From the NCBI RefSeq assembly GCF_028640845.1, contig NC_080544.1:56457211-56521210 (forward strand): a stretch of DNA of 64,000 nucleotides, read 5' to 3'. This stretch comes from Ahaetulla prasina (lineage: Eukaryota; Chordata; Lepidosauria; Squamata; Colubridae). The position numbers and the translations under genes are program-made. The notes below the pieces were generated by a model. That model was not told the DNA's origin, ran no database searches, and worked only from the letters and a program-made list of their open reading frames with translations. Positions 44,345 through 55,960 of this stretch are shown piece by piece (within the stretch, counting starts at the first letter, position 1; every line of letters starts with the position of its first letter).

Positions 44345-44631
44345 TCAAATCAAACTTTTATGATATTCAAAAATTAATATAAGGAAGGTGAGATATAGGA
44401 AATTAATAAAACATAACAACAAAATACAATTAAATATAAAAGTATAAAAATAAAAATCTAAAAAGAAAATTAAAGTGTGAGTAAGGTAAAGGGGAACATG
44501 GCAAACTTTATCATAAAACAAAGCACTCAATAATGACAAACTAGGTGCTCATTAAAACTGATTGAATGGCACACATCACCTTCTGACAGTTTTTAAGTGC
44601 TGCTCTTCCAACTACTTGTTTATTGGAAAAA
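44345..44631 (-). repeat. L1-like 3' UTR block
   Basis: An A-rich plus strand (T-rich on the minus) with the word order shared with 32110-32420. It lies directly downstream, on the minus strand, of the unidentified open frame ending at 44632. Confidence 0.45.
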
Positions 44632-44950
44632 TCAATGTGGCATGGATGGTGAATGTAAATTACTGGCAAGCAGGGACATTAATCCTTTAGTAGGGAACAT
44701 TCTTTGGCATGCCAAATGTAAGTGGGATTGATGGAAGTTGTTTCTGCTGGAATCAGATTCCTGTTGAATAAGAGAAGCCCTCTTAGGTTTGGAGGCAGAT
44801 GAAGTTATATCACCATATTGGTTTTCTGTACATTTATAAGGTAGTTTCTTTTGAGCTGCATGTACTTGTGATTGCATGAGTTCCTTGAGTATCACTTGTA
44901 TAATATTCCCCGAAGAGACACTGCTGTCAGTGTCACTTTCACTATTATTG
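44632..44950 (-). pseudogene. Unidentified protein-like ORF, downstream part
   Basis: The open frame encodes about 105 residues before the CR1 boundary ([20 protein letters not shown], then a Lys/Ser/Asn-rich region), ending at 44632. Serine-rich and hydrophilic, with no domain I recognise. It appears to be the continuation of the frame at 45483-46087, split by the CR1 insertion at 44951-45482. It may be a processed pseudogene or the ORF of an undescribed repeat, since the sequence after its stop is repetitive. No function is proposed. Confidence 0.4.
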
Positions 44951-45482
44951 GTGAGTCTGCAGTATACAGCAGCTGCCAAAAAAGCCAACACAGTTCTGGG
45001 CTGTATAAACAGAGGGATAGAATCAAGATCACGTGAAGTGTTAATATCACTTTATAATGCTTTGGTAAGGCCACACTTGGAATACTGCATTCAGTTTTGG
45101 TTGCCACGATGTAAAGAAGATGCTGAGCCTCTAGAAAGAGTGCAGAGAAGAACAACAAAGATGATTAGGGGACTGGAGGCTAAAACATGAAGAACGGTTG
45201 CGGGAACTTGGTATGTCTAGTTTAATGAAAAGAAGGACTAGGGGAGACATGATAGCAGTGTTCCAATATCTCAGGGGTTGCCACAAAGAAGAGGGAGTCG
45301 GGCTGTTCTCCAAAGCACCTGAAGGTAGAACAAGAAGCAATGGTTGGAAACTAATCAGGGAAAGAAGCAACTAAGAACTAAGGAGAAATTTCCTGACAGT
45401 TAGAACAATTAGTAAGTGGAACAACTTGCCTGCAGAAGTTGTAAATAGTCGAACACTGGAAATTTTTAAGGAAATCAGTTAG
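44951..45482 (+). mobile_element. CR1 LINE, C-terminal pol fragment
   Basis: Classic CR1 C-terminal coding sequence: [53 protein letters not shown] (open to 45190). After a frameshift come ERLRELGMSSLMKRRTRGDM, NFLTVRTISKWNNLPAEVV and LEIFKEIS with a stop near 45482. It is distinct from the CR1-group family of copies A-G. It splits an unidentified minus-strand frame. No clear target duplication is seen, which is normal for CR1. Confidence 0.92.
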
Positions 45483-46130
45483 TGTTCTGACAGCCTTTTG
45501 CATGCCTTAGTCACAGAAGAGATGGGAACAGTTTGGAGTTGTGCAGCTGTAGGGGGCAAAGGAATTAACTTGGTGATGGACTTCCATATCACTTCTAGCA
45601 CTTTTAGGACTAGCACTTCTAGAGGACATGTCACAGTTGCTGTTTCGGTATGTGCTATTTTTCTCCTCAAATTAATGAGTTCTGAGCTTGTACCTTCCTC
45701 CCTTGATGTTTGTTTAACCTCTTCCTTATTGGCAAGTCTGGCAGATTTATTGCTTTGGGATGCTGTGTTTCTATGCCTCTTATCTGTAGGGTCATGACCA
45801 CTGATCACTTTTCTAATGATGAGATCAGGGACAAAGTCATTCTTAAAGACTCTGACAGTTTGAATGTGATGAGTTTGCCACAAGAGTTTTCTCATTTTAA
45901 TAAGTCTGGAAGACAGAAATAACTGATAAAACTTTTTAAATATGTGCTTAGCATTTGTTGAGCCGGACAGATAGGGAAAATCTTTTAAATCAATTGTTCT
46001 ACTTTGGCAGAGTAGGAGCTGAGGCAGGAAGGTCAAAATAAACTTTTGATCCTTCCATCTGTGACCATTCTGATAGATGTCCAGCAAAAAAAAGTTTTTT
46101 CCTATAGTATATGGCAGTGGTTAGCTAAAT
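45483..46130 (-). pseudogene. Unidentified protein-like ORF, upstream part
   Basis: The minus-strand frame from the Met at 46087 runs 202 residues to a stop at the CR1 boundary. It can be extended upstream of that Met (to about 46110), so the Met may be internal. It is basic and leucine-rich at first (QKFILTFLPQLLLC, SSRLIKMRKLLWQTHHIQTV), then hydrophilic (KSARLANKEEVKQTSREEGT), then TCPLEVLVLKVLEVIWKSIT. No family recognised. Length and residue mix are more protein-like than other open frames in this AT-rich window. With 44632-44950 it would make roughly 300 codons. Confidence 0.4.
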
Positions 46131-46339
46131 TAACTGCTTCTGAATATCTAAAGTGAACATGGCCAGCCTTTGCTATTATATTAACCCCTGTTTGCAATGG
46201 GGCAGTTGTACATTAAGCACTTTTAGGAAGCTGTCCACTTTGGCTGAAATTTCATTTAGTCATTGCAAATATCAAGATCAGAATTTCTGCAGACAGAAAG
46301 CAAATGTCCTACAAATGGTAAGTAATATAGAGGTTGGTT

Positions 46340-46397
<58 letters not shown>
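46340..46397. repeat. (TG)n microsatellite
   Basis: About 28 uninterrupted TG units. Confidence 0.97.
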
Positions 46398-46399
<2 letters not shown>

Positions 46400-47588
46400 A
46401 CATGTTCTAATAGGTGAATGAAGTGGTAGATCTGTTATTCACATTTTTAGTTGCCTCTGCAATGGAGAAATACAGTAAGAGTTTATCCTTATCTGTTTTT
46501 CCATTTTGTTAGATTAATTGGTCCTATAATCATTGCTGGTGCTGGACTGGGTTCTTTTCTTATCCTTGGATGGCAGCTTTGGGACACAGGGCCTATCCTG
46601 AAAGGGTAAGGGAGGTCAAAAGCTTATTTCAGAAGCTATTAGTGTCACCACCTTGACCTCTTCACTACCAATCCTACAGATTCAGGAATGTAAATTTCTG
46701 TTCACCAGAATAACTCAACTAAAGGATTGTTTGAATTTCAAATGCTATGACTGAAGAACAAAGAAATATAAATAGTTAAGCATATGTAGTCAGATAAGGT
46801 TTAATTTCTCCTTCTGCGATGCACATAAACATATCCACAAAGAGCAGAAATTGAATTGTTGTTGGAAATCCATTTGAAAGATGAAATTTCCAGCTATTTA
46901 CACCAGCAATTTTCTATTAACTTCAAATGTTATTTTTGCTTCAATGTCTTTCAAAGTAAATTGATATTTTAAAAGCAGAATATGTCTTTGTGCCTAACCT
47001 TTAGAAACAACATAAGAATGATCAACTTTTTTTCTGGTTTGCTTCCTCTTTGCTGTGTTCTTTTCTGATTCATAGAGATTCTATTTTTTTTTAAAAAAAA
47101 AAAAACCTCATCCTTGCTAAAAAGACAGTGGTAAAGTTTTGTTTACTGAGCACAAATAATAATAGGAACCAAATAAATCATTACTTTCTAATGTATTTCA
47201 TTTCTCAAAATATAATGGAAGGTATTTTGAAGAAATATTAATTGCAGTGATTTCTTAACTTGGACACTGAAAGAAACACACACACACACACACACATACA
47301 CATACACTGTTATTCTATAAACAAAATGTCCATTGTTAACTTTTTATAGAAGCCATGGCCATATAGATTTCATATCACTGGATGCTGTCAATGTTTTTTA
47401 ATATTTTAAAATAATTGACTATGCAGAAAAGTATTGATATTTAATAGTAGCAGGCTAATCAGGCCCTAATTTAACTGATTAACTAGATAAATCACATATT
47501 ACTGTGTCCTGGCTTCCAAGGGATGAATTTTGCATGCAAAATTCAGAGAGAGAAATGGAGGGAGAGAAGGAACCATGTGAATATTTTT

Positions 47589-47589
<1 letters not shown>
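46398..47589. other. Unassigned AT-rich sequence
   Basis: No gene recognised. A short (AC)n tract is at 47276-47306. Confidence 0.45.
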
Positions 47590-47660
<71 letters not shown>

Positions 47661-47690
47661 TTATAATAATAATAATATATTTTATTATTG
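47590..47690. repeat. (AAT)n microsatellite, 5' side of the R4-like LINE
   Basis: About 22 AAT units (47591-47656), then a less regular AT-rich stretch containing more AAT units up to the first coding bases of the R4-like element. Apparent Asn repeats in an overlapping frame are not protein. Confidence 0.95.
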
Positions 47691-48223
47691 ATCACATACT
47701 GAGCTGTTGTAAGACAATAGCTCAGACCGACTACAAACAACATTACAACACAGTTGCTCAGATGGTCCACTGGAACTTGTGTCACAACCACCATCTGCCT
47801 GTAGCAAAGAACTGGTGGGATCATAAGCCTGAAAAAGTGATTGAAAATGAGCATGCAAAACTACTATGGGATTTCCGAATACAGACTGATAAAATTTTGG
47901 AACACAATACTCCAGATATCACAATTGTGGAAAAGAAAAAAGTGTGGATAGTAGACATTGCTATACCTTGTGACAGCAGAATTGATGAGAAACAACTTGA
48001 AAAAGTCACCAGATATCAAGATTTGAGAATCAAATTGCAGAGACTCTGGCATAAACCAGTGCAGGTGGTTCCAGTGGTACTCGGCACACTGGGAGCTGTG
48101 CCTAAAGACCTAGGCAAGCACTTAAAAGGAATTGGCGCTGACAAGATCACCATTGGTCAGCTGCAGAAGGCCACCTTACTGGGATCTGCTCGCATAATTC
48201 ACCGATACATCACACAGTCCTAA
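47691..48223 (+). CDS. R4/Dong-like ORF, C-terminal part with restriction-like endonuclease
   Basis: About 177 codons, open to the stop at 48223. Visible are a Cys/His segment (ILSCCKTIAQTDYKQHYNTV, HWNLCHNHHLP), WWDHKPEKVIENEHAKLLWD, and the restriction-like endonuclease core PDITIVEKKKVWIVDIAIP followed by EKVTRYQDLRIKLQRLW. The end is VPVVLGTLGAVPKDLGKHLK and LLGSARIIHRYI. In R4-clade elements this C-terminal nuclease cuts the target. The RT is missing through 5' truncation. The frame is open and uninterrupted, so the insertion is young or constrained. The upstream Met at 47504 lies in unrelated sequence before the microsatellite and is not a real start. Confidence 0.85.
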
Positions 48224-48331
48224 ACGCTTGGGAAGTGTTCGACTAGTGATCTGTGATACGAAATCCAGCATAGTTACCTCGTTTGTTATGTATACTGTCA
48301 TTTTGTGTAAATAAAATAATAATAATAATAA
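47691..48331 (+). mobile_element. R4/Dong-like LINE, 5'-truncated, with AAT tail
   Basis: Contains the C-terminal part of an R4-clade ORF (to 48223), a short 3' UTR, and a tail AAATAAAATAATAATAATAAT ending at 48331. It lies between AAT repeats on both sides. Dong, of the same clade, is known to insert into TAA repeats. Confidence 0.82.
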
Positions 48332-51300
48332 TATTCTTCCGTATCATGATTCGCAAAGAAGAACAAATAGGAATAACACTGCAAATGTGGCTACATGCAT
48401 TTCATGTTCCTTTTTGTCATCAAGATTAGATCTGGTCCTGGAAATCTCAGCAAACTAAATATTTGCTCACAGAACTATCATCCTAATGTATAAATTATTT
48501 TGTGTTTTTTTTCTAGGAGAATGAATACATTCTCCATTATTTAGCATTGATTCTTTAAAAAAATATTTTAATTTTTTTTTTCTAAATTGCTAATAGGTCC
48601 CAGGAAAAATTTTGTATTCTTTCTTATTTTATTTTCATTAATGATTGATCTGGAAGATGCAAGCAAAAATGCTGATTGGTGAGTGATTAAATTTCTTTTG
48701 GAAAGAAAAGATAGAGGGCCACATTATAATTACTGCCTTAGTCAGAGGTTCTGTATTTCCTATAGAACTGAATTCATTGGGAAACCTTCTGATGATGTTT
48801 TAGAGTTGTTTCGTAGGTTGAAGGAGTGTTATGTGTGTTCACCACCTTGAGTTACTTATAAAGTAATAAAGGCAAAGATACAAATCTAATAAACAAACAA
48901 ATAAGTTGCTCCGGGGCTGAGCCTCTTCCAATTTATGGCAATTGAGGGTATGCAGCAGAAGGAAAAGAAAGGTGAGTCACATGGTCATTTGTTCCCCATT
49001 GCTGCCATAGAAGTGAGCATGAATCTTGAGGGGGAGTCAGAAGGAAGAGGTAGAGAATAGATAGCACTGGGTAAATTTCCAAGCTCTTTAAGGACTCTAT
49101 GGCATCATATAGGACGGCCTCTCCTTGGCCCAATCCCACTAAGATCCCATAGGTGATCTTAGCTGTAGCTGTGTCTTTTCAGGCAATCTGTTTAGGAGAG
49201 TGTGCATACATATACAAGCACAGGGCATCCCTAAAAGGTGAAGTGACCCTAATGATTGTTGAGTTTTCACTTGCAATTCTGCCATGACTTATTGTATTCC
49301 CTAAACCAGTGTTTAGAAAACTTAGCAAGTCTAAGATGTGGGGACTCAACTTTCAAAATTGTACAATCAGCTTTTTAAGAATGAAGGCTTGGGTCAAGCC
49401 CCTTGCATCTGCTTGTCTGAGAGATGATTGCCTATCTCACCTTTATATTTATAACAAGAGTCATACAAAGCAGATTTTTCAATTAGTTTGCATTAAATTT
49501 ATTATACATTTAAAATATTATGACTGCATAATGAAAAAAAGATTTTTTTATTCCATTCTACAGATAAAAGCTCTAGAGCTGCATATCATACCAAATTTTC
49601 TGCCACAAGTTTATTTCACACCAATAATTTTCTATACGATCTATTATTCCTAAATTATGTGCCCCCTTTGACTCGCCCTAAATTTAATTGACCAAAACCC
49701 TTCTCCTCACCCGCCACTTAGTATGAAAAATGTACCTTATGCTTGGATCTATATCCTGAATTATTGTTCCTAGAATCAAGATTATTTAGATGTTGGTGAC
49801 AGGGGATTAGGTGATGGGGTTTGTTATGCTTGAATAATTGTATTTATTTTGGAACTAATTGCTTTAAAATGTAATTAATGTTTATATTAAACCATAAGTG
49901 AGCAGGTGATCAATGCTATTAGCTGCTCAGAGTCACAAACTGCAAGTTGAGTGGTCACATAAATTGGTTAATTATTTTTCTTTTCCTCTTAGTATTTTCC
50001 TGCAAGTCCAGGATCTGCTTTTATAGAATCAACTGAGTGTTGATACATTTTATTACTTAAGAAACTGACTCATAAATTTGTCACCTGTGCCTGAGTTTGT
50101 TAACTAACAGAGAATGACTTGCCCAATGTTAAGACAGAACTCACAATTTCCTGGTTTCAAGCCTAGTGCCTTAACTACTAGACCAAATGGAATTTCTACA
50201 TAAATTGGCTAAATAAAGAGATAAAATCTCTATTTTGTGATAGGAGAAAAGTTCATATAATACAGGTAAACAAACAAATAAACAATTAATATTACACTAT
50301 AAATAATATTTTTATATAGTAAAGTTGATTTTTTTTCTCTTAAAAAAAGCTGGGCTGTTGCTCATCTCCCCCACCCCCTGTCCCCACAATTCCTTATATT
50401 GACTTTCTTCTACTCTACTAAGATAGTGAATCAGTTCCATATTCTAAATTTATTTTGAATTATCTCACTCCAATTTCACACTCACAAAGGGAGACCTTTG
50501 ATAATCTTTGGAAATGAAGGAAGGATATTGAAGAAAAAGCATGGATGGGAAAGGGTATTTATAGCTCCATGTCAAGCAATGTAGAAATTGTTTCTAGTTC
50601 CAAGGACCACAGTGGAGTTAAGCAGGATCTTTCAATCAATTTTTTGACATGATAATATCACTGCTTCTGGCAACTGCTGGGGACCAGTAATTACTTTGAC
50701 GTTATTTTATTCTCTGTGAGATATGGAAGTGCTATAGATAACGTGTATTTTTTGATCAAGTATTATAATTAAGTAATTGCCTTTAATTATCATGACAAAT
50801 GTTCAGTGTTAGGTGATTATATGTTGACCCCTCTTCGGAACTTCAGAGCAAAGGCAATTCTTTTACCCTCAAACAATTATTATATACCCAATTCTCCTCA
50901 TTTTACTTCTATTTTGCTGGCTATGCTGCTAGCAAAATGCCTTGTTATTGGCTATGTTACTGTATGAAAATGGTATAAATGGCATTTATATGGGCCCTCT
51001 GGTAGGCTGACAGATTTAAAATGAAATAGATTTTTGACTTAAAGTCAATAACCTTTTCGAGCTTGGGGTGAGACAAATAAAAGAATTGACAGATTTTAGT
51101 CTCTGTGTGATATTTTCTGTACCTCAGACAGCATCTATTCACAGGGCTTTCATTTTCTCCCTTCTGAAGATTATTTAAAACACCCATCAAATCATTATCA
51201 TTTATAATCCTAAATCTTGGGGAGAAGTCAGCTTAAAAATGGGGGAAGGATATATATCAACCAGAAGTGCCCAGAGCACAGGTGCTGTTGGTTTTTTTAA

Positions 51301-51934
51301 AAAAAATCATTCTGGGAAAAGGGATTTAGGAACTGAGCTCGAGTTATTTAAATACAATTCAATCTACCTTTCAGACAAGGTAAGAACAGTTTAAGCAGGT
51401 AGGATTGGGCATAGATTAAATAAACAGCCATTCTTTGATGTCAATAATTTAAGCTTAATAAAATCTGATAAGAGTTTATACATACTTCTGTAATAGAATC
51501 TAATTCCACTTCAGTGAGCAGTAGTATCTTTATTTCAGACATTAAATAGCATAAAATAATGCTCAAGGATAAAATTATAGTCATCCCACTTTGATATTTG
51601 TCTAGTCTATTTATTTTGAGAAATCACTAACATTTAAGTTTCTAGACAAAAATATAGAATCATGGTACTAATATTGCTAAAATTGTAGGGTTAAGATTAT
51701 GTAAAATTGTAGTATAGATTTATGTAGTTTGGATGCTAATATACAAAACTGGTATAATAGGTAAAATAATTAGGATAGGTAGCATGAAATATGAAATCAC
51801 CATTTCACTAAAATCAACAAAGCTCTATTTAATATGATAATATAAAAACTATATTGTATAAATTGTGTTATAAAAAAAAAGAATAGCACTAAAAGACTAA
51901 TCAATACCAATAGAATAAGGAAAAATAAAGAACA
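48332..51934. other. AT-rich sequence with two SINE remnants
   Basis: A degraded tRNA-SINE end is at about 48700-48899 (CACCTTGAGTTACTTATAAA then AATAAACAAACAAAT). An antisense SINE head is at about 50070-50190 (CCTGGTTTCAAGCCTAGTGC, TTAACTACTAGACC). No gene was identified in the remaining 3.3 kb. Confidence 0.5.
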
Positions 51935-52251
51935 TACTTAGGAATGATTCACATCCTGGCCAGTGTCTTTTCGTACTTTTACAGAAGACACAGAAGTATA
52001 GCCAGCCAGCCAAACAGCTTTTATCCATGGACTGTCAGACTCCTAAATACAACTACAATCACTCCATGCATACATGAAAATATATGACTAGTTTCTCCCT
52101 AATTACTTGTATAAGGACCATTTTCTATATTATTCATGTTGTTTTGTATTTTGATATTGATTGCATCAGTAGAGGCTAAATCAATTTTGTTGTATATACT
52201 ATATGTACAATGACAATAAAGGTTGTTGTTGTTGTTGTTGTTGTTGTTGTT
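51935..52251 (+). repeat. LINE 3' end with (GTT)n tail
   Basis: CCATGGACTGTCAGACTCCT (end of a LINE ORF), then a 3' UTR ending in TACAATGACAATAAAGG and ten GTT units (52222-52251). The ACAATGACAATAAAG end is shared by several CR1/Rex-type LINEs. The exact family is uncertain. Confidence 0.6.
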
Positions 52252-53371
52252 ATAAAACTTGATGGGCATAGCCTTTTTATGGCCCTTCAATGGCTATGAA
52301 TAGATGAATCAAATGGTGGAAGTCATGAGCTGTACATAATAAACACCTAGCCACTAAATTAACTGTTATTGACTATAAGTGGACATAATTTATACATAAT
52401 GTAACTAAAAGTTGCCAATTTAGTGAGGTAAATTATTTTGATCATCTAGTAAGTAGTGTAAATAAAATTTATCACAACACCTTGGAATTTTAGATGAGAG
52501 ATATAATCAGCTGAAAAATAGCATCCCTGTAAAACTGATCATGAAAATAACATTGACCATAGGGTCCCTGCCAAATCTGCTTTGGGAACATACTTGAGTT
52601 AGAGTATAGGAAGAGTTTCTAAATTTGAGTGTTGAATTTTGATGCAAATAAACTGGTTTAAAATCTAAAATTTATTTATAAATATATTTTTGGAGACAAC
52701 AGCAGATTCTAATTGACCTTCTGTGTCCAAAATCTTTTGTTTTAATATCTAGTTGACTTGGTCTAACCAGCACCACAGAAAAAGCCATAAAAAACATTTT
52801 GTTAGGATTATTTTTATTCCAGGAAATTATCTGGGAAATTGTCTGCCAGAATTATGTAAACAATCCAGATAGATTATGGAATAGTTTTAGACAACAAATA
52901 AAAATATTTATTCAGAGAGATAAATTTCACTAACTCTTGCTTTCAGCCAGAGCATCATATATAGAACACAGTGCATAACTTAGAAAATATTTCCAGAAAA
53001 TCAATTTAGACTGCCTCTGGGATAGCTACATATAATCCTGGTTGACTCCTTATAGTAGCAGTGATTGTATTTTAGTTACAAATAGTTTAATTGCAGCCAA
53101 AATAAGGCATGTGCCTTGCGCATATGATTGCTCTTAGTATAGCTGCACTATTCAGGACAGAATATGGAAAGGACTGATTCCCTACTGCCTCCAGACAAAT
53201 ACCAAAGTCAGAGAGATCTCTAGCAAAACAGTGCCCAAGAGCTATCCTCTCCTATGGAATTTTTAAATTTTGATTTTTTTCACAGCTGTTTTGTTTGGTC
53301 TGCTCAAAGAAGCTTACATAACTTAATGTACTGATAAAGGAGAACATTTGTAGTTCAGTATTGAAATGAGG
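52252..53371. other. Unassigned AT-rich sequence
   Basis: No gene or element recognised. Confidence 0.4.
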
Positions 53372-53505
53372 GGTCCTTGGTTGTTTTCTTGAAGATGTTT
53401 CATTAACCAAACTAGTAACATCATCAGTGTTAGTAAGGAATGGGGTTTGCTCTCAATTAAAATTCAGTTCAAACTGACAACAAACCCCAGTCCCCACTTG
53501 CATTG
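53372..53505 (-). repeat. Hammerhead-motif repeat family 2, best copy
   Basis: On the minus strand: CTGATGA (53421-53427), a stem-forming TGTTACTAG...GGTTAA, then GAAAC (53397-53401). This is the CUGANGA, stem II, GAAA arrangement of a hammerhead core. Decayed relatives are at 2608-2690 and 35300-35375. It has no coding capacity. Confidence 0.55.
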
Positions 53506-53667
53506 GAAGGCAAAATGAAGAAGCCCAGACCATAAGTATGTGCTAGAGTTAACATGCCAGCAGGACCATACTTCATCCTGTTGCTTTGCTGATCTCCCCA
53601 AACATTACAGTGTAGAATCAATAAGCTATAAGCACAAGAAGGGACAGCATATTCAGGCAGGAATTGT

Positions 53668-54508
53668 TCTGTTTATTTATTTATTATTATTATTTTATTT
53701 TATTAATCAAACTTATATACCGCACCATCTCCCGTAGGACTCAGGGCGGTTCACAGGCATATTAAAATAGTATAATAAATAAACATTAAAACCCAGTTAA
53801 AACTAAATATTATCATGGCCTGGTCACTAAAACAGTAAAAACCTATAAAAACCCCATTAAAATATGCTAAAACCTTTTATCTTAGGCTAGTCCTGCACGC
53901 TGAAACAATAGAGTCTTCAGTTCACGTCTGAAGGTCCGGAGGTCGGGTAGTTGTCGTAATCCTGGAGGAAGCTCGTTTCACAGAGCTGGTGCCGCCACAG
54001 AGAAGGCCCTCCCCCTGGGGGCCGCCAACCTACATTGTTTGGTCGACGGCACCCTGAGGAGGCCCACTCTGTGAGAGCGCACAGGTCGTTGGGAGGCAAT
54101 CGGCGGCAGAAGGCGGTCTCGAAGGTATCCCGGTCCTAAGCCATGGAGCGCTTTAAAGGTGGTAACCAAGACCTTGAATTGCACCCGGAAGACTACCGGT
54201 AGCCAGTGCAGGCCGCGCAGGATAGGTGTTATATGGGAGCAACGCGGTGCTCCCTCTATCACCCGCGCGGCCGCATTCTGGACTAACTGGAGCCTCTGGG
54301 TGCTCTTCAAGGGGAGCCCCATGTAGAGAGCATTGCAATAGTCCAGGCGGGAAGTGAGGAGGGCGTGAGTAACTGTGCGCAAGGCGTCACGGTCAAGGAA
54401 GGGGTGCAACTGGCGAATCAGATGGACCTGATAGAATGCTCCCCTGGCGACGGCTGTCAAATGATTCTCTAAGGACAGCCGATCGTCCAGATCGTTTAGA
54501 GTGTGATG
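53668..54508 (-). mobile_element. L2-like LINE 3' fragment
   Basis: TTTA/TTA-rich tail, then ATATACCGCACCATCTCCC and about 750 bases of coding end. The minus-strand frame (53978-54604) has [81 protein letters not shown] frameshift near 53980 separates the last block. It is truncated at the NLGVLLDxRLSLE region; residues upstream in the frame are not LINE. Confidence 0.92.
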
Positions 54509-54794
54509 GGGATGAAATTCATTTGCACATTTTTCCAGCATACACTTCATAAGCCCATGTGCAAACCAGAATGCAGTGACTTCCAAATCTTCAGTTTTCC
54601 ACATTCACAGTTGGGAGTTTACCATCTGGAAAAATACATATATTTGTGGGGAATGTACAAAAAAATAGTAGACAGAGTATGTATGCTAGAAAAATTATGT
54701 TACCCAGTTTGGGTAATGAAACATCTGCAAGAAAACAAACATGACCTGAGAGCACCAAGGACACCTCATAACCTAATCTTCTTATCTTCTGTTT

Positions 54795-54917
54795 TTTCCA
54801 TAACAACATCAAGAGGTAACTGGCCCAAAGCCACCCCACCAGCTTTATGCCCAAAGGAGGATCACAACTTCTGGTTTCTAGCCATTCAGTTTAGTCACTA
54901 CACCAAACTGGCAACTC
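54795..54917 (-). repeat. tRNA-SINE copy, second family
   Basis: Antisense: GTAACTGGCCCAAAGCCACC and TTCTGGTTTCTAGCCATTCA then TTTAGTCACTACACCAAA. This matches the head and body of the SINE at 43748-43945. Confidence 0.55.
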
Positions 54918-55834
54918 CAGTACTTCAATAGGCTTACAGCAGGCAAACATTTTTATTAATGTACCATACTAGCTTTTAGCCTGAAACAAAATAATTTGGC
55001 CCACCTCTCTGCAATCATTACAGATAACATGACTCCCACAGTTACCAGTATATGTACTTTTCTGTCTTTCCTGTCTTTGACTCTGAATATGTATCACATT
55101 ATCCTTCCTTTCTTCCTCATTTCATACAGATAAAATGCTGTAACAATTATAGTATATCTTTGTAGCATGCTAGCTGGAATGAAATAACATTAGCAAAGGA
55201 CCATTTGGGTGTTTTATTATTTATGTAATAGCACCTGAGTGTTCTGGCTCATTTCACCAATATTACAGAATTGAGAAAATAGCAATTTCTAATCTGCCTT
55301 TAAATATGCAATAATATATAGTGTGTATAAATAATTGATTGAAATTTAATTGCCCAAAAGCTAGTTTTATATTTGTCTCTCTGTGTTTCATTGTTATATG
55401 CTAACAAATCTATTAATTTTATTTTCTCCCCGATCCAGTCTTTACAAGCCCTAAATATTTCCTTTTCATAAGTGAAGAACCTGGTAATTCTGGACAAAAT
55501 GGAGCAAAATTCTCAACTGTCATTAACAGCTTATAGAATATAAGGCTTTCAGCAGGGATGAAAGTGAGGCAGAATAGTAGTTTCTGAATACAACAACGTA
55601 TTTATTAAAAACCACCAAGAGAACCCAGTGATATATAAAACCAAATACATAAAAAACATGCAAACTTCCTTACTTAGGAAGGATAAAATATAGAAGAACT
55701 GGTATTTTCTAGGCTTATTGCCAGAATACTGTTTTTGCATGGATTATAATGAACTCCACTCCATCATCTTCTGCTTCAGCTGCACAATTTTATTACCCAA
55801 TACCAGACCTCCAAGATTTGGGGGGGTGCAACAT
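54918..55834. other. Unassigned AT-rich sequence
   Basis: No gene or element recognised. Confidence 0.4.
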
Positions 55835-55960
55835 CACTGGAGGTTTATAAAGAAGAGATTAGACTGCCATTTGTCCAGAATGATATAGGAACTCCTGCTT
55901 GAGCAGGGGTTGGACTAGAAAACCTATAAGGTCCTTTCCAACTCTACTATTCTGTTTTCT
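55835..55960 (+). repeat. CR1 3' end fragment
   Basis: GGAGGTTTATAAAGAAGAGA, TTGTCCAGAATGATATAGG, GGTTGGACTAGAAAACCT, CCTTTCCAACTCTACTATTC: the standard CR1 3' end, ending at a single ATTCTG unit. The coding part upstream is absent. Confidence 0.8.

Noticed and set aside
47504..47690. Open-frame start with a long Asn run leading into the R4-like ORF
   Set aside because: The Asn run is the AAT microsatellite. The Met and the sequence before it are unrelated to the LINE and are only in frame by chance.
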